From Bugula neritina (Eukaryota; Bryozoa; Gymnolaemata; Cheilostomatida; Bugulidae): a stretch of 64,000 nucleotides of DNA. The stretch is from positions 17,244,222-17,308,221 of the forward strand of contig OZ037766.1 in assembly GCA_964035545.1 (NCBI GenBank), given 5' to 3'. Position numbers and translations under genes: made by a program. The notes under the pieces were generated by a model that worked only from the letters and a program-made list of their open reading frames with translations, was not told where the DNA came from and did no database searches. Shown piece after piece: positions 32,994 through 49,000 of the stretch (position 1 is its first letter; every line of letters begins with the position of its first letter).

Positions 32994-35900
32994 TTATTTC
33001 TTTTTATTTTTTCCAAACAGTTTGAACTTTTTAAATCTTCTATGGTCTGAAAATAATTCGCCATGGTCTTCTGATTGAAATTCCAGCACTTTTTCTTCAA
33101 AAGTACCTATAATGAGAAAACCACAAAACATTTATCAAAATTACTATTTAATACTATAGAAAACCAGCTAACTTTGGGGCTGGCTTTAGAAATCAGTTTT
33201 TGGAAATTAAAACTTGAAATTATAGACTGAAACCAGAAGGTCCTAAAAGTTATGCAATCATTTAATTTATACACAATAAGACATCTTTGTAAAATGAGTT
33301 GTTCAACAGTTATTGAGAGTTGTCTTTTTTTCTCTAAGGTCAAGAACAGAAACTGCAATGAGAATAATTTGTAACAAAATTGCAAGATACAACTAAATTA
33401 TGTTTTAATACTGTTAACAAATTTCTTATAGGCAACCACATATTTAAAAAAATAAATGGCTATGATTAGTTTACGAAAAAAATGAATTTTGCAAATTTTC
33501 AGAGCAAATATTCTATACTGTAGGTTAATAGTTAGTTTTAATAGAAAGAGTTTTTAGCAATAAATTACATTCAATGCTGTTTAAATGTAACTAAATAAAA
33601 TTTAACTATTGACAATTATAGCTAATATTTAATTTCATTATCATCCATTGAATATAACTAAATTTTAATTTCAAATTAGGTATACCTAAGGTTATTGAAT
33701 TTTTTAAAGCTACCAAATGCCTGTAACTACTCTCTAACTTCTATTGATTGTAATTAATTCTTAAATAAACATCATTTTTATTTTAACCCAAGTAATAAAT
33801 TTATTTGATTATTTTAGATTTAGAATTGACTTTCTGCAACTTTTTTTCAGACCACAGCTGATATGCACATATGCGCATCATATCAACAGTTGTATGAATT
33901 AATATTCAATACGACTAATTTTGAAGTTGTACTCCAACTAAAAATACAAATAAATAGAAAACACAACTATCAACCATGAAGAACTATGGTATTTGACACA
34001 ATTCAATATGCTGCATTGATTATTGCACAACCTTCTTACCTAAAACAACATTGCGATCATTCTCCCGTTCTGTGGTGTAAACTTCAAACATTTGAGTCTC
34101 AGTGAACCACTGAAGAAAAACCATAATACTCGGGGCATTGGAGGCTTTGCAAACAAACTCCTCTTTCTACAGCACAATACAATTAAACTATAACATAGCT
34201 GTAACATTGTAGGTTTGATATAGATTCTAGCATTTCACAGCATCAAGCATGCAGCTACTATTATCATAACCACTTGAATACTTTTATGTTACCATTCATT
34301 ATAATATACCTGAACATGAACTCTACTAGCAATGCAGACTCTGGTTTTCCATTATTGTAAACAAAACAATGAAAGGAGTAAAACATCTCAGTATATTGTT
34401 CTAGTAGTAATGAACTAAGTATTCCACACACAAACTGTTTAAACGATCTAAATTATTTTAAGAATGCATAAGCCTATGAGAAGACAACTTTATCTTTTTA
34501 ATGCATTGGCTGGAGATGGGTGGGGGGAGGTATATGTGGAACTAGTATTAGCAACAATTAAATTTATCTTTATATGGTTTAGAAAAAAAAATTGAAATTA
34601 ATTTAAAAACAAGGCAATAGGTGTTAAGCCAGTGAAAATAAGTGTCCTCCCTAATGTAGCATTGCTTACAACATGCATAATTAATGTGCGCATGTGTGTG
34701 CAAACAAAATTTTTGACATGGCGAATGCCATCTTTTTAAAAAAATGCTAGGACAAATTATTTTTGCCAATATTTGCAGTTCTTTCTGCTACTAAATCTTT
34801 TATTAACAAATATAGTTCTTATTAACTTGCCGACATTATAGCTTTAGCTGTAAAAGTTACTTGTAGCCTTATCACTATATAGCATTTTAAATGCAGTATA
34901 TTCCCTATAATAACAAGGAAACTATAATCCTACTCATTGAAGGATTACTTGCCAAAAGGCAATTAACTGTTAATCTCAGATAATTTTAAAGATTTATTTA
35001 GTAACAAGTTGCACTCACTGTCAAAGAAAATCATAAAAACCGTTGATGCTTCTTTTTGAACTAGGTTGCATAAAATGATTCAATACTATGAAGAAAGCCA
35101 TGATCTCCTTACAACTTTCTCAAGTTCTTATTAAATAGAAAGGTTAGCAGCTATTATATATATATATATATATATACGAAACTACTAGTAATAAATGCCA
35201 TTATATTAATCAAATCTCATTTTATTTCTTCTAATGTTTATGCTCTAGATTTATTTCTATAGAGCACTCTAGTAACGTTTTATAAACACTCATTTTACTA
35301 TATATATATATACATATATATATATACATGTATATATATACATGTATATATATACATGTATATATATACATGTATATATATGTAACGCAGCTACCCTAAC
35401 AGTACAAAACAGAGATAGGTGGAATATATATATAATATGAACGCAATATATAAACGGAACTATATAATATTATCTTCGAATAATTTCATGGTAACAACCA
35501 GTCTCACATTTACAGTAGGAAAGTACTACAAATATTGGTCAAGTTTATCTAAAACACAGAGAGGAATGTGGATATAAAACATTATTGCTGAATAAAAAGA
35601 TCAAAGGCTGTACCTGAAATTGGCGCCCTGCACCTGGAACATGTATCATAAAATCATTGAATGAACCAGTGGTTTCCAAGAAGAAACGAAGAAATGCTTC
35701 TGGTACCATCAAGCTGCGAAGGTTTTGGCCCTCTAGAAAACACAAGTTTTGCTGCATAAGTGCCATAAGCAGTAAAACATGTAACAGTATATTTAGAATA
35801 CATTTTAAAACTATAGTGTGGTAGTGTTACTAAGTTGAGTGGTCAATTTAATTCAGAAATTTATGGAAAAACCAACAATTCAAGCCACCCAATACTGCAA

Positions 35901-38900
35901 CAACCTAGTAAACTTCACTAAAAGTAAATAGTGTATAAACCTATCTTTCCTACACATGATATTATATTGTACCAGAGACAATAAGATGCAGCTATATACA
36001 GCCCAACACTCTTACCAGATTTAGCCATGTCCAGTGCAGTTATCAGTGCCCGGTGTAACTTTTTTGGTAATATCAGTTTCTCATCTCCAGTTCGCTGCAA
36101 AAACTTGTGATTGTCAAAGTCAACTATTAGAACCTGAAAAGAGAACAACCCCAGCTATGTTGACATCAATGAAGTGAAGAAGGAAATACACATAAAATAG
36201 AATATAAGAGCACTGCGTCATCAGGACAAATCAATAAATTATTCTAATGCGTAGCTTTTTAACAATAATTTCATAAAAACCCTGTACTAGTGCTTTCAGT
36301 ATAAGACAATATATTACAGCTGCTCAACTTTAACAAAGTCATATATATATATCAAACCTAGGAATATTGCAGCCCTGCAGTCCATTTTTGGGAGCATCTT
36401 ACTCAAACAGTAAGAGCTTTCACTGCAAACCACATAGTGCTGTGCAACAGCATCATGAATAAAACATTGGTGAGTTTAGAAAATCATCATTTCTAAACAT
36501 TAATGTTTTTAAGTGGCTTTGAGAGTACATTAGATAAATTCAACCAATCAGCACCAACTCTTAGTCAGCAGGCTTTGATTACTCATTACACACAAACTAA
36601 CACAACCTTTCTAATATGTAATAAAGAAAGATTTCTCCTCCAAATTCATTGTTTATACTCAACAACCTCATTCCATTGTCCTATGTCATCTGACTGTGCT
36701 TATTTTGTTGTGAGAAAGTCATGACCCTGATATGAATAAGAGTAATTATCTTATCATTTCATTCTCATCATTTGAATGCTTGTCACAAATGTTACTGCCA
36801 GATGCCAGTGGTTAGTTGCTAGATACTAGATAGATAATACTACATAGTGAAGAATAACATAGTAGTGTATGATCACTAGCCCAACAAGCCTTGCCAATTG
36901 TACAACAGATCAATACCTAATTGCAATATTCAACTTCTAGAATATTGCAATTAGTTGCATTTCAGCATATACTAATGATTTAGTAATACTTATACTTATT
37001 CTCAGTTACAGCTGATTAAAATGCGAAATTATAATAACTTGATATAAAATATTTTATGAAATCTAAATCTTCGTTACTGCAGGTAGCTCCATGTTCATCT
37101 GTTCATGATTAGTTTTGGAATAACCATGTTAGAACAAAATTATGATTGTCCATAAAAAACAACATGCACTTGTTAATAAAGATGGGTGAAAGAACCCTCA
37201 TTGATTATAAATATTCATATCATTGGCATCAACATAATAACTAAGAGACCAGTTAATTAGTTATCAACATTCATTATATAAATTATTAAATCAAATCTAA
37301 GATGTGTCAACAAGTTAAATGACAAATTTTTACTTATTTTTATGCTAGATAGACCTGCTTTCTATAATTATTTTTAAATATACCATCTTCTTGAAAATTA
37401 AGCTAGCAATTTTACCAAATAAATTTCACTAAGCCTGTGAAGTGAGTGAGCATAATTACCTCATCCATTTCATCATCAATGGAGTGGAGCAGATGGGCAT
37501 TAGAAGACAGCAGGCCAACAATGTATGGGGTAGGGGCACACACCACATCTATTAGGTTAGGTGGTAGAAGGGGAATAAATGTGTGCTGCCAGCTGAAGGG
37601 GTAGATGAGAGAGGCAAAAGCATGGACGCATGATGATAGAATGCTACAACATAAATACAATACAATGTACGCCGACACGACAGTGTATAGTTCTGCACAC
37701 ACCTTACAATGATGACAGTGATTTAATTTGGCAGATTACAGTAAGCTATCGCCAGGGGCTAGATAAAAATAGCATAATAAATTAAAAACAATAGACTATA
37801 CAGTATCAGATGAGCGCAATGGTGTTATACCAAATAATGCAAACATACCTGAGTCTCTCGGCAATGAATATGATTTTTCTTTCAAGTAGAATAGAGGCAA
37901 AGATTTTGATTATCTGACTGACTGAGAGAGTATTCAACAGACATTCATAGTCAATGCCTTCCCTCTGAGAATCTGGAGACCTGGTAAATGTGAGACACTC
38001 GGCTTCTTCATACACATTCTATAAGAAACATAGCTTTACCGTGTTAACACTTGATGGCCAAAATACTAGGTAGCACAACACAACAACACAAGAGTGACTT
38101 TGTAGAATGAATGTCAAGGTCAACTCTCAGAATCGCAAGTCAACACTACCAACTGAGTAAAAAGTGATGCTGCGAGAGCTTTTACCATAACATTGGCAGT
38201 TGATTATATCTTCATCAATGCGGGACTTCCTTCTATCCATCTAAAGAGGTCATTTTAAAATAAAAACTGTGGCAGGATTGACATGAAGGAAATTGATGAG
38301 GAGAAGTTAAAGATTGTCCCTCTGAACAGCTGAACACAGCAGAAAAATTGATAGCTATATATACAAACCAATAAATGTGATATCACTAAATTAAAAAGAT
38401 CCTATATTTATTGATTTTTTGCATACAGAGGATTACAGTTACAAAATGCCAGAAAAAATCTTGATATACTGCCCGTAATCCTACAACATAACAGAGCAGC
38501 AGCTGGAGTTTGAATTAAGCAGAATTGCAAGCTATTCAGCCAGCCAATAGAATGCAATAATATTATGATGGAAGGTGGTTTATCAGGTGTTAGTAAATTA
38601 GAAAGCCTGGCTATGATATACTGCCAACTTAGTAAAACTCTAATGCATATTCATTTTGTTATCATTTACACATTGGCCAAATAATTAGTAGATTGAAATA
38701 ACCTTTGGTGTACCATCTTGAAAATAACAGCTCCCAACTTCAGCTAAAACAACTATAAGTTGTTCTCATTTATATTTTATATATAGTAAAAATATGAACT
38801 ATGATCCAATGCATTGTGATATTTCAATAAAAAGCATTTAGTCAACAAATAACTTTATGCAATAAGATACTCAATAGTACAAGTGGCATTTATGCAAATA

Positions 38901-41900
38901 TTCCAAAGATTGCTTCAATTATTATTTTGCAATGGCATAACTAAGAATAAAGGTGATAAAACAGTTTTACATACAGAAGGCAGTATAGCGTAGCCATAGC
39001 TATTATTAAATCCATAAGAGTTGGTGAAGCCCAAAATTCAATTTCGTAACAAGAAGTATTATTATTAAAGCATTCCGACTGATTTTAGAAGAGGACAATT
39101 TCTTTCATCCAGCATGAGAGAGCTTGTACATACTAAGCACACAACTACTTAGACATCACAGAAGTTGCAAGACGCCACCAACAGGAGTAAATGGCCATAC
39201 AAGCTGTGAAAGACTTAGCCTTATGAAATACAGAACAGCAAATAAGCATCATACTAGCTATGCCCAGGGTAAACACATGTTAGAATCCCATTGAGCAAAC
39301 CCATGGCTGAATAACATAAACCCTGCGAGCTAATTCAGCCACCAGAATTTAAGAACATGGAATATAGAATTACCGTGGTAGTCAAAGTCTCATAAGGCTC
39401 AATTTCCTATGACATTGAAGAAGTTTAACACTATAACATCCATCAAATAAGTGACAGCTTAAAGTATTCCAAGCATTAAAGCAGTGCATAAAACATTCCA
39501 GCCAGTGAACTACATTGCATACCTTGCTTTTTGTAAGTAACTTGTATTCAACAGGCTGAAAGAGTTGAATTAGAGAGAAAATTGATACACTTCTTGTTTA
39601 AAAAAAATTCATTTTGATTAAATTTGGTAGCATGGAGGAATAAAAATAGTGTTGTTGGTTTGAAATATCATCTTTTAGGCATTCAAGTTTATAAGAAAAA
39701 AGCAGCTATACAATTGCTACTTCAGGTAGTTTTTATTTGCAACATGTTAAAGCTGTTCGTGCATTTCAGTTGGGTAGAAGCTTCTCATCAGCAACTAGTT
39801 AAATAGTTGAGCTCCAACTGATCTCTACTCTGCGACAGCAGCTGTTGAACTAATAGCAGCACCTACTTTCAGTACCATATTAGTAATAGTTTCCCATATA
39901 CTTAGTGTTGCACTTTGTATTTCATCTTGCATTTTCAGTTTACAACAGCAAACTATGCAGCTGGTCTATACTTTCTCATAATACACTGTTGTTAAAGTAC
40001 CCCTACTTTGCATTACTAGTCAATATTTCCAGTATAAATACAAAAACCTTATTCAATATGTACTAAAACATTATCAGTTTATTACCAATAACCACAAACC
40101 TTTGTATATAAAAATAATTTTTCATGTCTGTTCATGTAAGATTTTCTCACCATTACTTATAGCATGTTAATATACTTGGTATTACTTGCATGTTTTGCAG
40201 CAATAATAAATTGAAACTGAACACTTTAACGATTCATAATTTAGAAATAACAATATAGGAGGAGACTACTGGAATCATTACCATGGCTCTGATGGTAACA
40301 GATTGTCCGGGACTGGGCATTGGTCGCCCATACACAGCTTGTAGGAACTCCTCTGCCCGCAGGCTGTTCTGCATCCTCCTTTTCTCCACCTCATCTAGAA
40401 CCTGCAGACCAAACTGAACACTAAGTACCACGTCCTTGGCTAAGCACCATATTATTTTACTATTGATACATAGGCCTAGATCTTCAATGTTTAACACATT
40501 TATAAAGTAGTTAAAGTTTGGGAATAAGGAAAGAAACTGATTGTTTAAATTTATTTTAAGCCGGGTGAATAACTGAAATGCTTAGTGTGATGCAAATATT
40601 TATTAACATCTAAATTATGGAGATACTATGAGACTGGATGATGGAAGGGAGGATTAATATTTTACTAACCCACACTATTTTAGGATGCCCTCTCATACAT
40701 GAATAAAACTGATCAAGCAAAAACAAAACAATTTTCACATCATTTCATGTCATAAACTTGGAAACAGAAATGTGTTTACATCAATGAAAAAATAACAGTT
40801 TCTACTCTAAGGTAACTGAAATATTATTTTACAATAAAGAAACTGCTCAAGTGCATCTAAATAATGGTTAAGGAAGAAAGAAATGCAGCATGATGCCTAC
40901 CTGATTATAAAGTTTAGTGGCATTTAATGGGCTCACTACGCATATTACTTCAGGGGTTCTTGGCTGATTGCTAAGGTCCGGTGGCTAAATAACAGAAGAG
41001 TACAATCAAAGTAACTGCACCTAACAGAATGACCAACTGTAAGAGTTATGAGCATAGAATACATGGTATTTATAGTTACTAGTATCATTATTATGAATAT
41101 TGGGCCATTTCAGTTTGAAATTCGTCAGTTACAACATAATTTGAGGTAGAAGGGACGCTTAATCTATGAAAAGTAACAATTGCAGCCTATGTGCAAGTCA
41201 GCTCCAACTATTATTTTTTCAACAGTTTGACAACACATCAAATTGAATTTAGGTGTGTCCACAACACCTTGATACAGCAAAAATGTGTTGGAATTTTGCC
41301 AAGCTACACCATCACTGTAAAGCAGTTGATGTACATCATAGGGTATTTAGCTAGTAGAGTTGTACTATTAGCATTAGATAATCCAACACATCACTAGTTG
41401 AACTGAGGGGGTATAGAAAACCAATGCTCAGCACTGGTCATTATAGATTAGTTGAAGAAATATTTGTAACCAGAATAATCCAATAGTGACAGGATACGCT
41501 AGTCAGCACATGGAATACTAACTGCCTTTTAGTTTTCTATAGGAAAAATAGTGTGGTGATATTTTGCACTTTCAAAAACATCCCAGATATTTTCACTTGA
41601 TTCAACATACCCTGATTTGCCAAGCAATTTAAAATTGAAGTTTTGCAGGACACCAGCAAATCAAATTTAATGGGTACTTCCTATACTCTTATTTGATGGC
41701 TGATGTTTTTAACAGCCATGTTTTCCACAGGAACACCCTTAAGCAAAAAAGGCCTTTAAAAGTATAAGGTCCTCATCAAGATCATAGATATTAGATTGCA
41801 TAGCATAAGGCAATGCACAAAATATTTCATTCGCAAGCAAGTTTGTTAGAACCTGGGCCTAAATATTGAATGTAAAAATGAATGAATAAATTATATAAGA

Positions 41901-44900
41901 TCTCTAAGAAACTTGGCAAAATAAAATGCAGGAGTAATGTTACAGAGTAGCGTGTTTAGTTATAATTGTATCAACTCTACTGCATGAAATGAATTCATCA
42001 ACAATAAATGCATAAAGGCCTGGCCTCCCGCTCGTACGAATCACACGAAATCGTCTATTTGACATGAAAACACAAACGTACGATCAAACTTGAGGGAATT
42101 TAAACGAAACCGTCTTCGTCGGGTGCACCCAAGAAGACGATGGACGAAAAATCGCAATTAACGGATAGCACCATTTGATTGGTCAATATAATTTTAGTAG
42201 CAGTAATTATTTCATTTCTACCACGTTTCTCTGTTTGGCAATTTTTTGCTGTTTGTATCTCGTGCAAGACTCATTCATAGACTATTTATTATGTGTTTCG
42301 TCCGACAAGTGTGTGGCTGGTCATAACGAGAGGATAACTCACGAAAATCGTCACACGAGTTTTGTGTAATTCTTACAAGCGTGAGGCCAGGCCTTAAGTG
42401 AGGATCCAATCAGTGAAAATCTGTGGTGTGATAAATCAACTTCAAAGACATGCAAGATAAAAGACTATATAGAGCAGGATCAAAACACAATTCTGTAAAT
42501 GAAAAAACTAATTGCTGATTAAATCAGTCATGATTTCAACAGCCTAATATAAGTAACCTAACAAATAATGTGAATAATGTTTCCTTTTAATACAATCAAA
42601 ATGTTTCAAATATGTACAGCAAAGTTAAATTAATACTAGAAAAAAATAATAATTTGCAAAAAAGATCAACTATAGCTTCTGACACTATAACTGTAGACAT
42701 AGATAATTGTTGAATTTGAAAGCAACGTTAGTATTCTGTCATTACAGGTGATGGTAAGTTATTATACTAAGTATGTCCAGCAGTATTACATAACTGGTTC
42801 TTTTAGTCACGGAGACCTTCTCTTAGATCATGATATGCTATTATATTATTTCAACATGAAGTGATAATAAAAGAGAAGTAAATACCAACAGAAAGGATCG
42901 AACAAATGAAAGAAGAAAACACGAATATGTTGATCGTCGAGTGGAATCAAAAGTGCAGGTCTGACGAAATAACTTTTTTGGTCCAACATAAAAAATCAGT
43001 AATGACATTTTTTGGCATTCCATAAAAGATAAGCACAAAAACAAGCACAGATATCATGATAACTTATAAAGATCATCAATCAATTGCCACATGCCACACA
43101 AAAGTTGTATCCAGAAAACTACTGCTGAGTGGACATACATTAATTTTTATTCTTGCAGGCAGGCAGATGCACTAGGACTAGGTGATGCACACATATGAGA
43201 AAGTGTAGCGGAGAAAATGCAGACGGTTACTCACCAAAACTCTGCGGCAATAACCATACTGCCTCGTACCAGTAACATCGGTCAACACAAATGAGAAGGA
43301 TTCACTACAAAATATACATACTGTTCATCTAACTTCCAACAGAGCATGCTCCAGAAGTGACTTCCTTAATTCCAGAATGGCATGATGATTTTATTCCTAT
43401 TTTCATAATTTTTAATCTGAATGTTCTATGTTAGAGAAAAACTTAAACGACATCACTAAAGGGGATATCATCAGATTTGAAAGAGCAAATATTTTGGACT
43501 GATTTGAATATAGAATGGCAGTTACTTGCTCTGTTTGTGATGAGGTACCATCCTAATTTAAAACTGAAAGCTCCTGTTTGGGAACCAGTTGGCTAAGTCT
43601 ATGCATGCAAATGTGACTTAAAATTTAGTGTGGTGACCTGTGAAATAAGGTGACCCAGTGAATATGAAAACCACAGAAACCTAACTGACTAAAATCACGA
43701 CATTAAAGCTGATTGGTTGAATAATAGGAAGAATGTTGGAAAATATTTCAAACTTCATTGTGACAGAAGAGATACACGAGCCAACAATTTATATACAATA
43801 TCAGGTGCTTAGAAAGGCTACTTTGCATATTCATTAAAAATAAAGCAGTTGGCGTATCCAAATCAATCGGAAACTTACCTTTTATATTCTGTACACTTTT
43901 GCCATATATGGGCATCAGGGTAACAGAACTGAGGCACTGTAGTTTGCTCCACGCTTATCTGTGAAATAGTTATAAATTAGTATATCTTATATGATGGCCC
44001 ATAGATCTAAGGTCAGTGTACAGAAAGTTATCCATACTGAGTATAAAATATAACTATAAAATAAACTATAGCAAAAGCGGAAAAAATTTTAGGTTTTGAA
44101 ATATCTTTGCCAGCCAAGTGTGTTATGCTTTGCTTTATATTTAAATTAGTATGGGTAAAATGGAAGAAATTAATAACAATGAATCACTGCTGAATCACAT
44201 GTTCGATTGGCTCAAACTTGACTCGCTGATATAATTGGAATTCATAACTGGGGGCAGAGAATAGAAGAGTGGGAAGAAAAGACAAAGGAAGTTGGTAAAA
44301 AAAGGAAATTTGTTAAATGTATGGTTTAGACAAGTTATATGACACACTTGGCAAGTGATTTATTATTGATTATTTAAAACACAAACAAGTAAATGTCAAA
44401 AAAGAAACAGCTATTACAGCATGTGATAACTTTTTCATTACCAAGTATTTTACAATTTAAGTATCTAATGTTATGCAGAGGATGTTAGTGTGTAGCATCT
44501 ATTCAGCTGATAGGAGTTAAGCCTACTCTGAGTTAAGCTGAACTAAAACAGGCCAATAAAACCAGACAAATGAAGATTTAAGAGATATTCAACTTCAAAC
44601 CTGAGGAGGGAACTTGTACTTCACGTAGGGCTCGTAATTGAGAGAGTCAGCAGTTTTCCTTAGACCAACAATCACAGCATAATCGTAGAGCTGAGCATAC
44701 ACTTGAGTTATGAAACCCTTGATCTGTGCAGCACTAGCATATATCTTAAAATAAAAATAGAAGGTAACAGTTAAATTGTTGCTAATAAAACTTTGAACAA
44801 ACTGATGAAGTTTATAATACTGTTAGGCTTATAATAAAATTTACTATAATTTGTGGTTATTATGTTTATATAAATGTCCAAGTACTTCAACTAAAGTATA

Positions 44901-45630
44901 CCATTTGTTGAAATTGTACCAATATTTTGAAATAATTCTAAAATGTATACCTAAAACTACTAAACTTCATAAATATAAAGTGATTAATACAACAAAACGT
45001 TGTTTTTTATATAACAGAACTATTTTAATTTCTTTAAGTTTTGCTGAATAATTGTTTACTAAAACAATTGGCAAAGCAGCTCTGAGTGTTTTGTATAACA
45101 AATAAATTTTGTTATAAATGTATGTATTAAATGTTACAAATGAATGTAATAAATGTTATAAAAATGGAATAATATTGACTACAAAAACATTATTACGATG
45201 TGCAATTCAAAAAAAAAATCGTAACACAGCTGCAGCTAGTAATCTGACCTTTTATGATTCAAGAATTGAGTCAAATGAAATATGACTATTAGCTTTACCC
45301 TTGAAGACAGCAGAGGCAAAGTAAATGGTCAATGTTTAACAGTGTCCTCGCTTACTGCTGCACTTAACCTTCATATATAAATCAAAACTGTCACCAAGTT
45401 TAAATAAAATTACATAAACAATAATACTGGAAATTATGTCATTTTAACTTCAATTATCTTAGTGCACAGAATTGTTTAGGTGAATCAGAAATGTGGGTTC
45501 TTAAGTAATGAGACACTTCCTAGTCTAGAGTATGGCATGCAGAGTGGCATTGTTTTAGTGATTCACAACAATGAGTAATAAAACAGTGTATACTCTGTGA
45601 TGAGGAGAGGAAAATCCTGCACAAGGATGG

Positions 45631-45697
<67 letters not shown>

Positions 45698-45705
45698 TAT
45701 ATATA

Positions 45706-45773
<68 letters not shown>

Positions 45774-45788
45774 CATATATATATATAC

Positions 45789-45842
<54 letters not shown>

Positions 45843-45865
45843 AGATTGAGATATATATATATATT

Positions 45866-45923
<58 letters not shown>

Positions 45924-45942
45924 CATACATATATATATATAC

Positions 45943-46010
<68 letters not shown>

Positions 46011-46033
46011 AGATTGAGATATATATATATATT

Positions 46034-46084
<51 letters not shown>

Positions 46085-49000
46085 TTAAAAAATTTTCCAC
46101 ACAGTAGCTGCTAACTTAGGCTTAAATCAAGTTTAGTGAACAAGTACATCTGTAATTTAGTGAGAAAGCCAACTGCGTGAATTAAACAATTAGATTTTAC
46201 AGAAACTTAATTGTGGAGACTGAAAGAGAAAACACTTACAGCATGTTCCTTTACACTGGTACAATGTTTCAGACGTTCTTCCAAAACCTCTGGGCCAGGA
46301 ACTTTTTCCTCCTCTTCACCGTCGGATGCTGGAGTAGGTGTGATTGGTCCCGATTTCCTGAGGGCTGAGAAAGCCTGATTTAACTTCAAACGAATCTACA
46401 GAATATAAACCACATTACTCCAATTGTTTGAGCAAAGCAGTTGATCAGGACACGGAGGTGAAAAGTGAACAGCAATATCTAATCGCAATTAACAACTAGC
46501 TGCTCTACAAACTAAACAGGAAGACTGCATATACCTAACAGTGAGCAAAGGTTTTCTGGTAATGTATTGCAAGTATGAGGGTCAAAACAAGTCTTAATTA
46601 AATGCCATTATATTCATCTGCTTGACTGTATAATAGACAGACACCTAGATGAAAGTTAGAGCATTTAAATCTTAGCGTGCTATGCACGCGCAATAACATC
46701 TTTTTATATTTTATTTCAATTTAATTGGTATGTATTCCTCATTTTGCAGAAGTAAAAGGAGTATTCTAATCATAATAAAGTATATAGAAGTGTTTGGATT
46801 ATAGGATAATCAAACTATTTTATGTCAGCCAGACTTTACATTGAAGATAGTATTATTTTAGCCAATTCTAATATCATAGCTTTGTTAACACAAAACAATT
46901 ATATGGTGGTATGATATTGACACAATGTATTGCACTATATATCACTACTACTTGCCTATTATTACCTCTATGACAATGTGACCTCTTCCAAATGCTTATC
47001 TAATATTAGACTTTGACTGCCAAGTGCTGGTGCCTACTGACTAACCTTTAGATATACTATAATAGCTGAAGCCCCAGTGGTTTAGGTAGGGAAAACCAAG
47101 ATGAACGAACAGTAAACAGAAAAACTAAAAGCTAAAGCTATAGTTGTGATTCCATAAAGCATGAGTATAGAATTAGCACCTGGTTTCCACAAATCTGAAA
47201 ATTCAAAGTAACACTGTTACCCACATGATAATACCCAATAGAGAAGAGCCTGAATCAAACTAGGTGAGTCATACTTGTGAATGAGTTAGCAAACATAATG
47301 CTAATAAGTGACCATACATAAACTACACCAATCATTCAATATTTAGATAATGGTGTAAATAATAATTCAGCATACATGTATAACCATATTAATTACTCTC
47401 TGGATTGGTAGACTGCTTTGTCATATAAATCAGGGCTGCAGTGTTTCCTTCTATCTAATGCTGATAAAATATTATAATCTCTCAGCACATCTTTCCTAGT
47501 TGATTTGAAGAGAAACATTGAACTATAAAGCAACTAATAAATACTGTCCTTTCTACTCCACACCTCATAGACATAAACTCGTTAGTTATAAAATGGTGAG
47601 CTTTCATTTAACCCTTGGCCTATAGTAATTTATAGGTTTGGAATAAGACTAGTAGAAGCAAATATATTTAAAAGATAGCCTGTAGTTAGCCTAATGATTT
47701 CATTATTTTCACTCAGAAAGGCAGGTGGGTGAAAAACACTGCTTTTCATGAAAGAATAGTTTTTGACTTCACTAGTTGAATAATATGCTTGTGACTACTG
47801 ACTAGACAGGTAGCTAAGCCTGTGACTAGGCCTGAGACTAGGCCTGTGACTAGGCCTGTGACTAGGCCTGAACAGTCTATTGCAGCAAGTAAGATAGGGT
47901 ACTCAACCTTGTCAGCTGTTTTGTCCACTTGTGACTTTGCTGCCATGGGCTGTGGCTCACCAGGTTTACAGGATACACCATCAGCTGTCTGCCATGTGTT
48001 GCCCTGAGAAAATGTCAAGTCATATGTGGTAAACATGAACTGCCTACTCCAATGTCAACAGCTGGTCATATTGCAACACTCAACTACATTATAATTATAC
48101 TAGTACTAGTAGAATTTACTAACTAGAAAGTACACCATGCTGCAGCTGCTGAATACACAACAATTCATACTTTAGAAATAATTGAAATGCAATTGATAGA
48201 TTAATATAATATGTAATAAAATGTTGAAAAGAAGGATTAAAAAGGAATAAATATATTATATTACTAAGAGAAACATGAATAGTGTTATGCAGGCATGGGT
48301 ATGAGAGTGGGTAGCAAGTTTGCAGGTCAAGGTATGTGCACATCTAGTGAGTGTGGAAGGTGGCCGTTACTCAACACTTCTTTTCAGTGTTCATATTCAG
48401 TATGTTCAACTTCAAATCAAGAGACAACAATCCAACATAGGAAATAAATCAACAACACAATTGTCTATATACCAGCCACATTTAAAATAAGATTCAGTCA
48501 TTAAACTTGTGTATTTCTGATTCTTAGAGGAAGTCAATCTCCCAGTATCAGTTCTAGCTGTAACAGCTACACTATACATTAGAACACAGTCAAGCCACCT
48601 AAGATCAAAGGCCACAGCTGTCAACAGCCTAATATAATAACACACATTTTAAATTATGAGTGTCACTCACACCTAAATAACAAATGACAACTCTTGTACA
48701 CCAACATGGCAAATTTCATAGTATATGAATATTATAAGCACAGCAGTGATGTATAAACCATGAGAGAAGATCAGCATTATGTTGAACTGTGATATCTAGA
48801 AGTAACATGTAGCCTATGTAAAAAATCACTGAAGTGCTAATAAAACCAATCTGGATTTAAAGCTTAGAACATCATCCTGCATATTTGAAGTCTGGACAAA
48901 AATCATTCTACTAATACCACCAAATAGTACGTGTTTAGTATGTGACACTTTATAATCTTGGAAATCGTAGCATTTTCTATATTGCATTTAGGCCCCTTAA

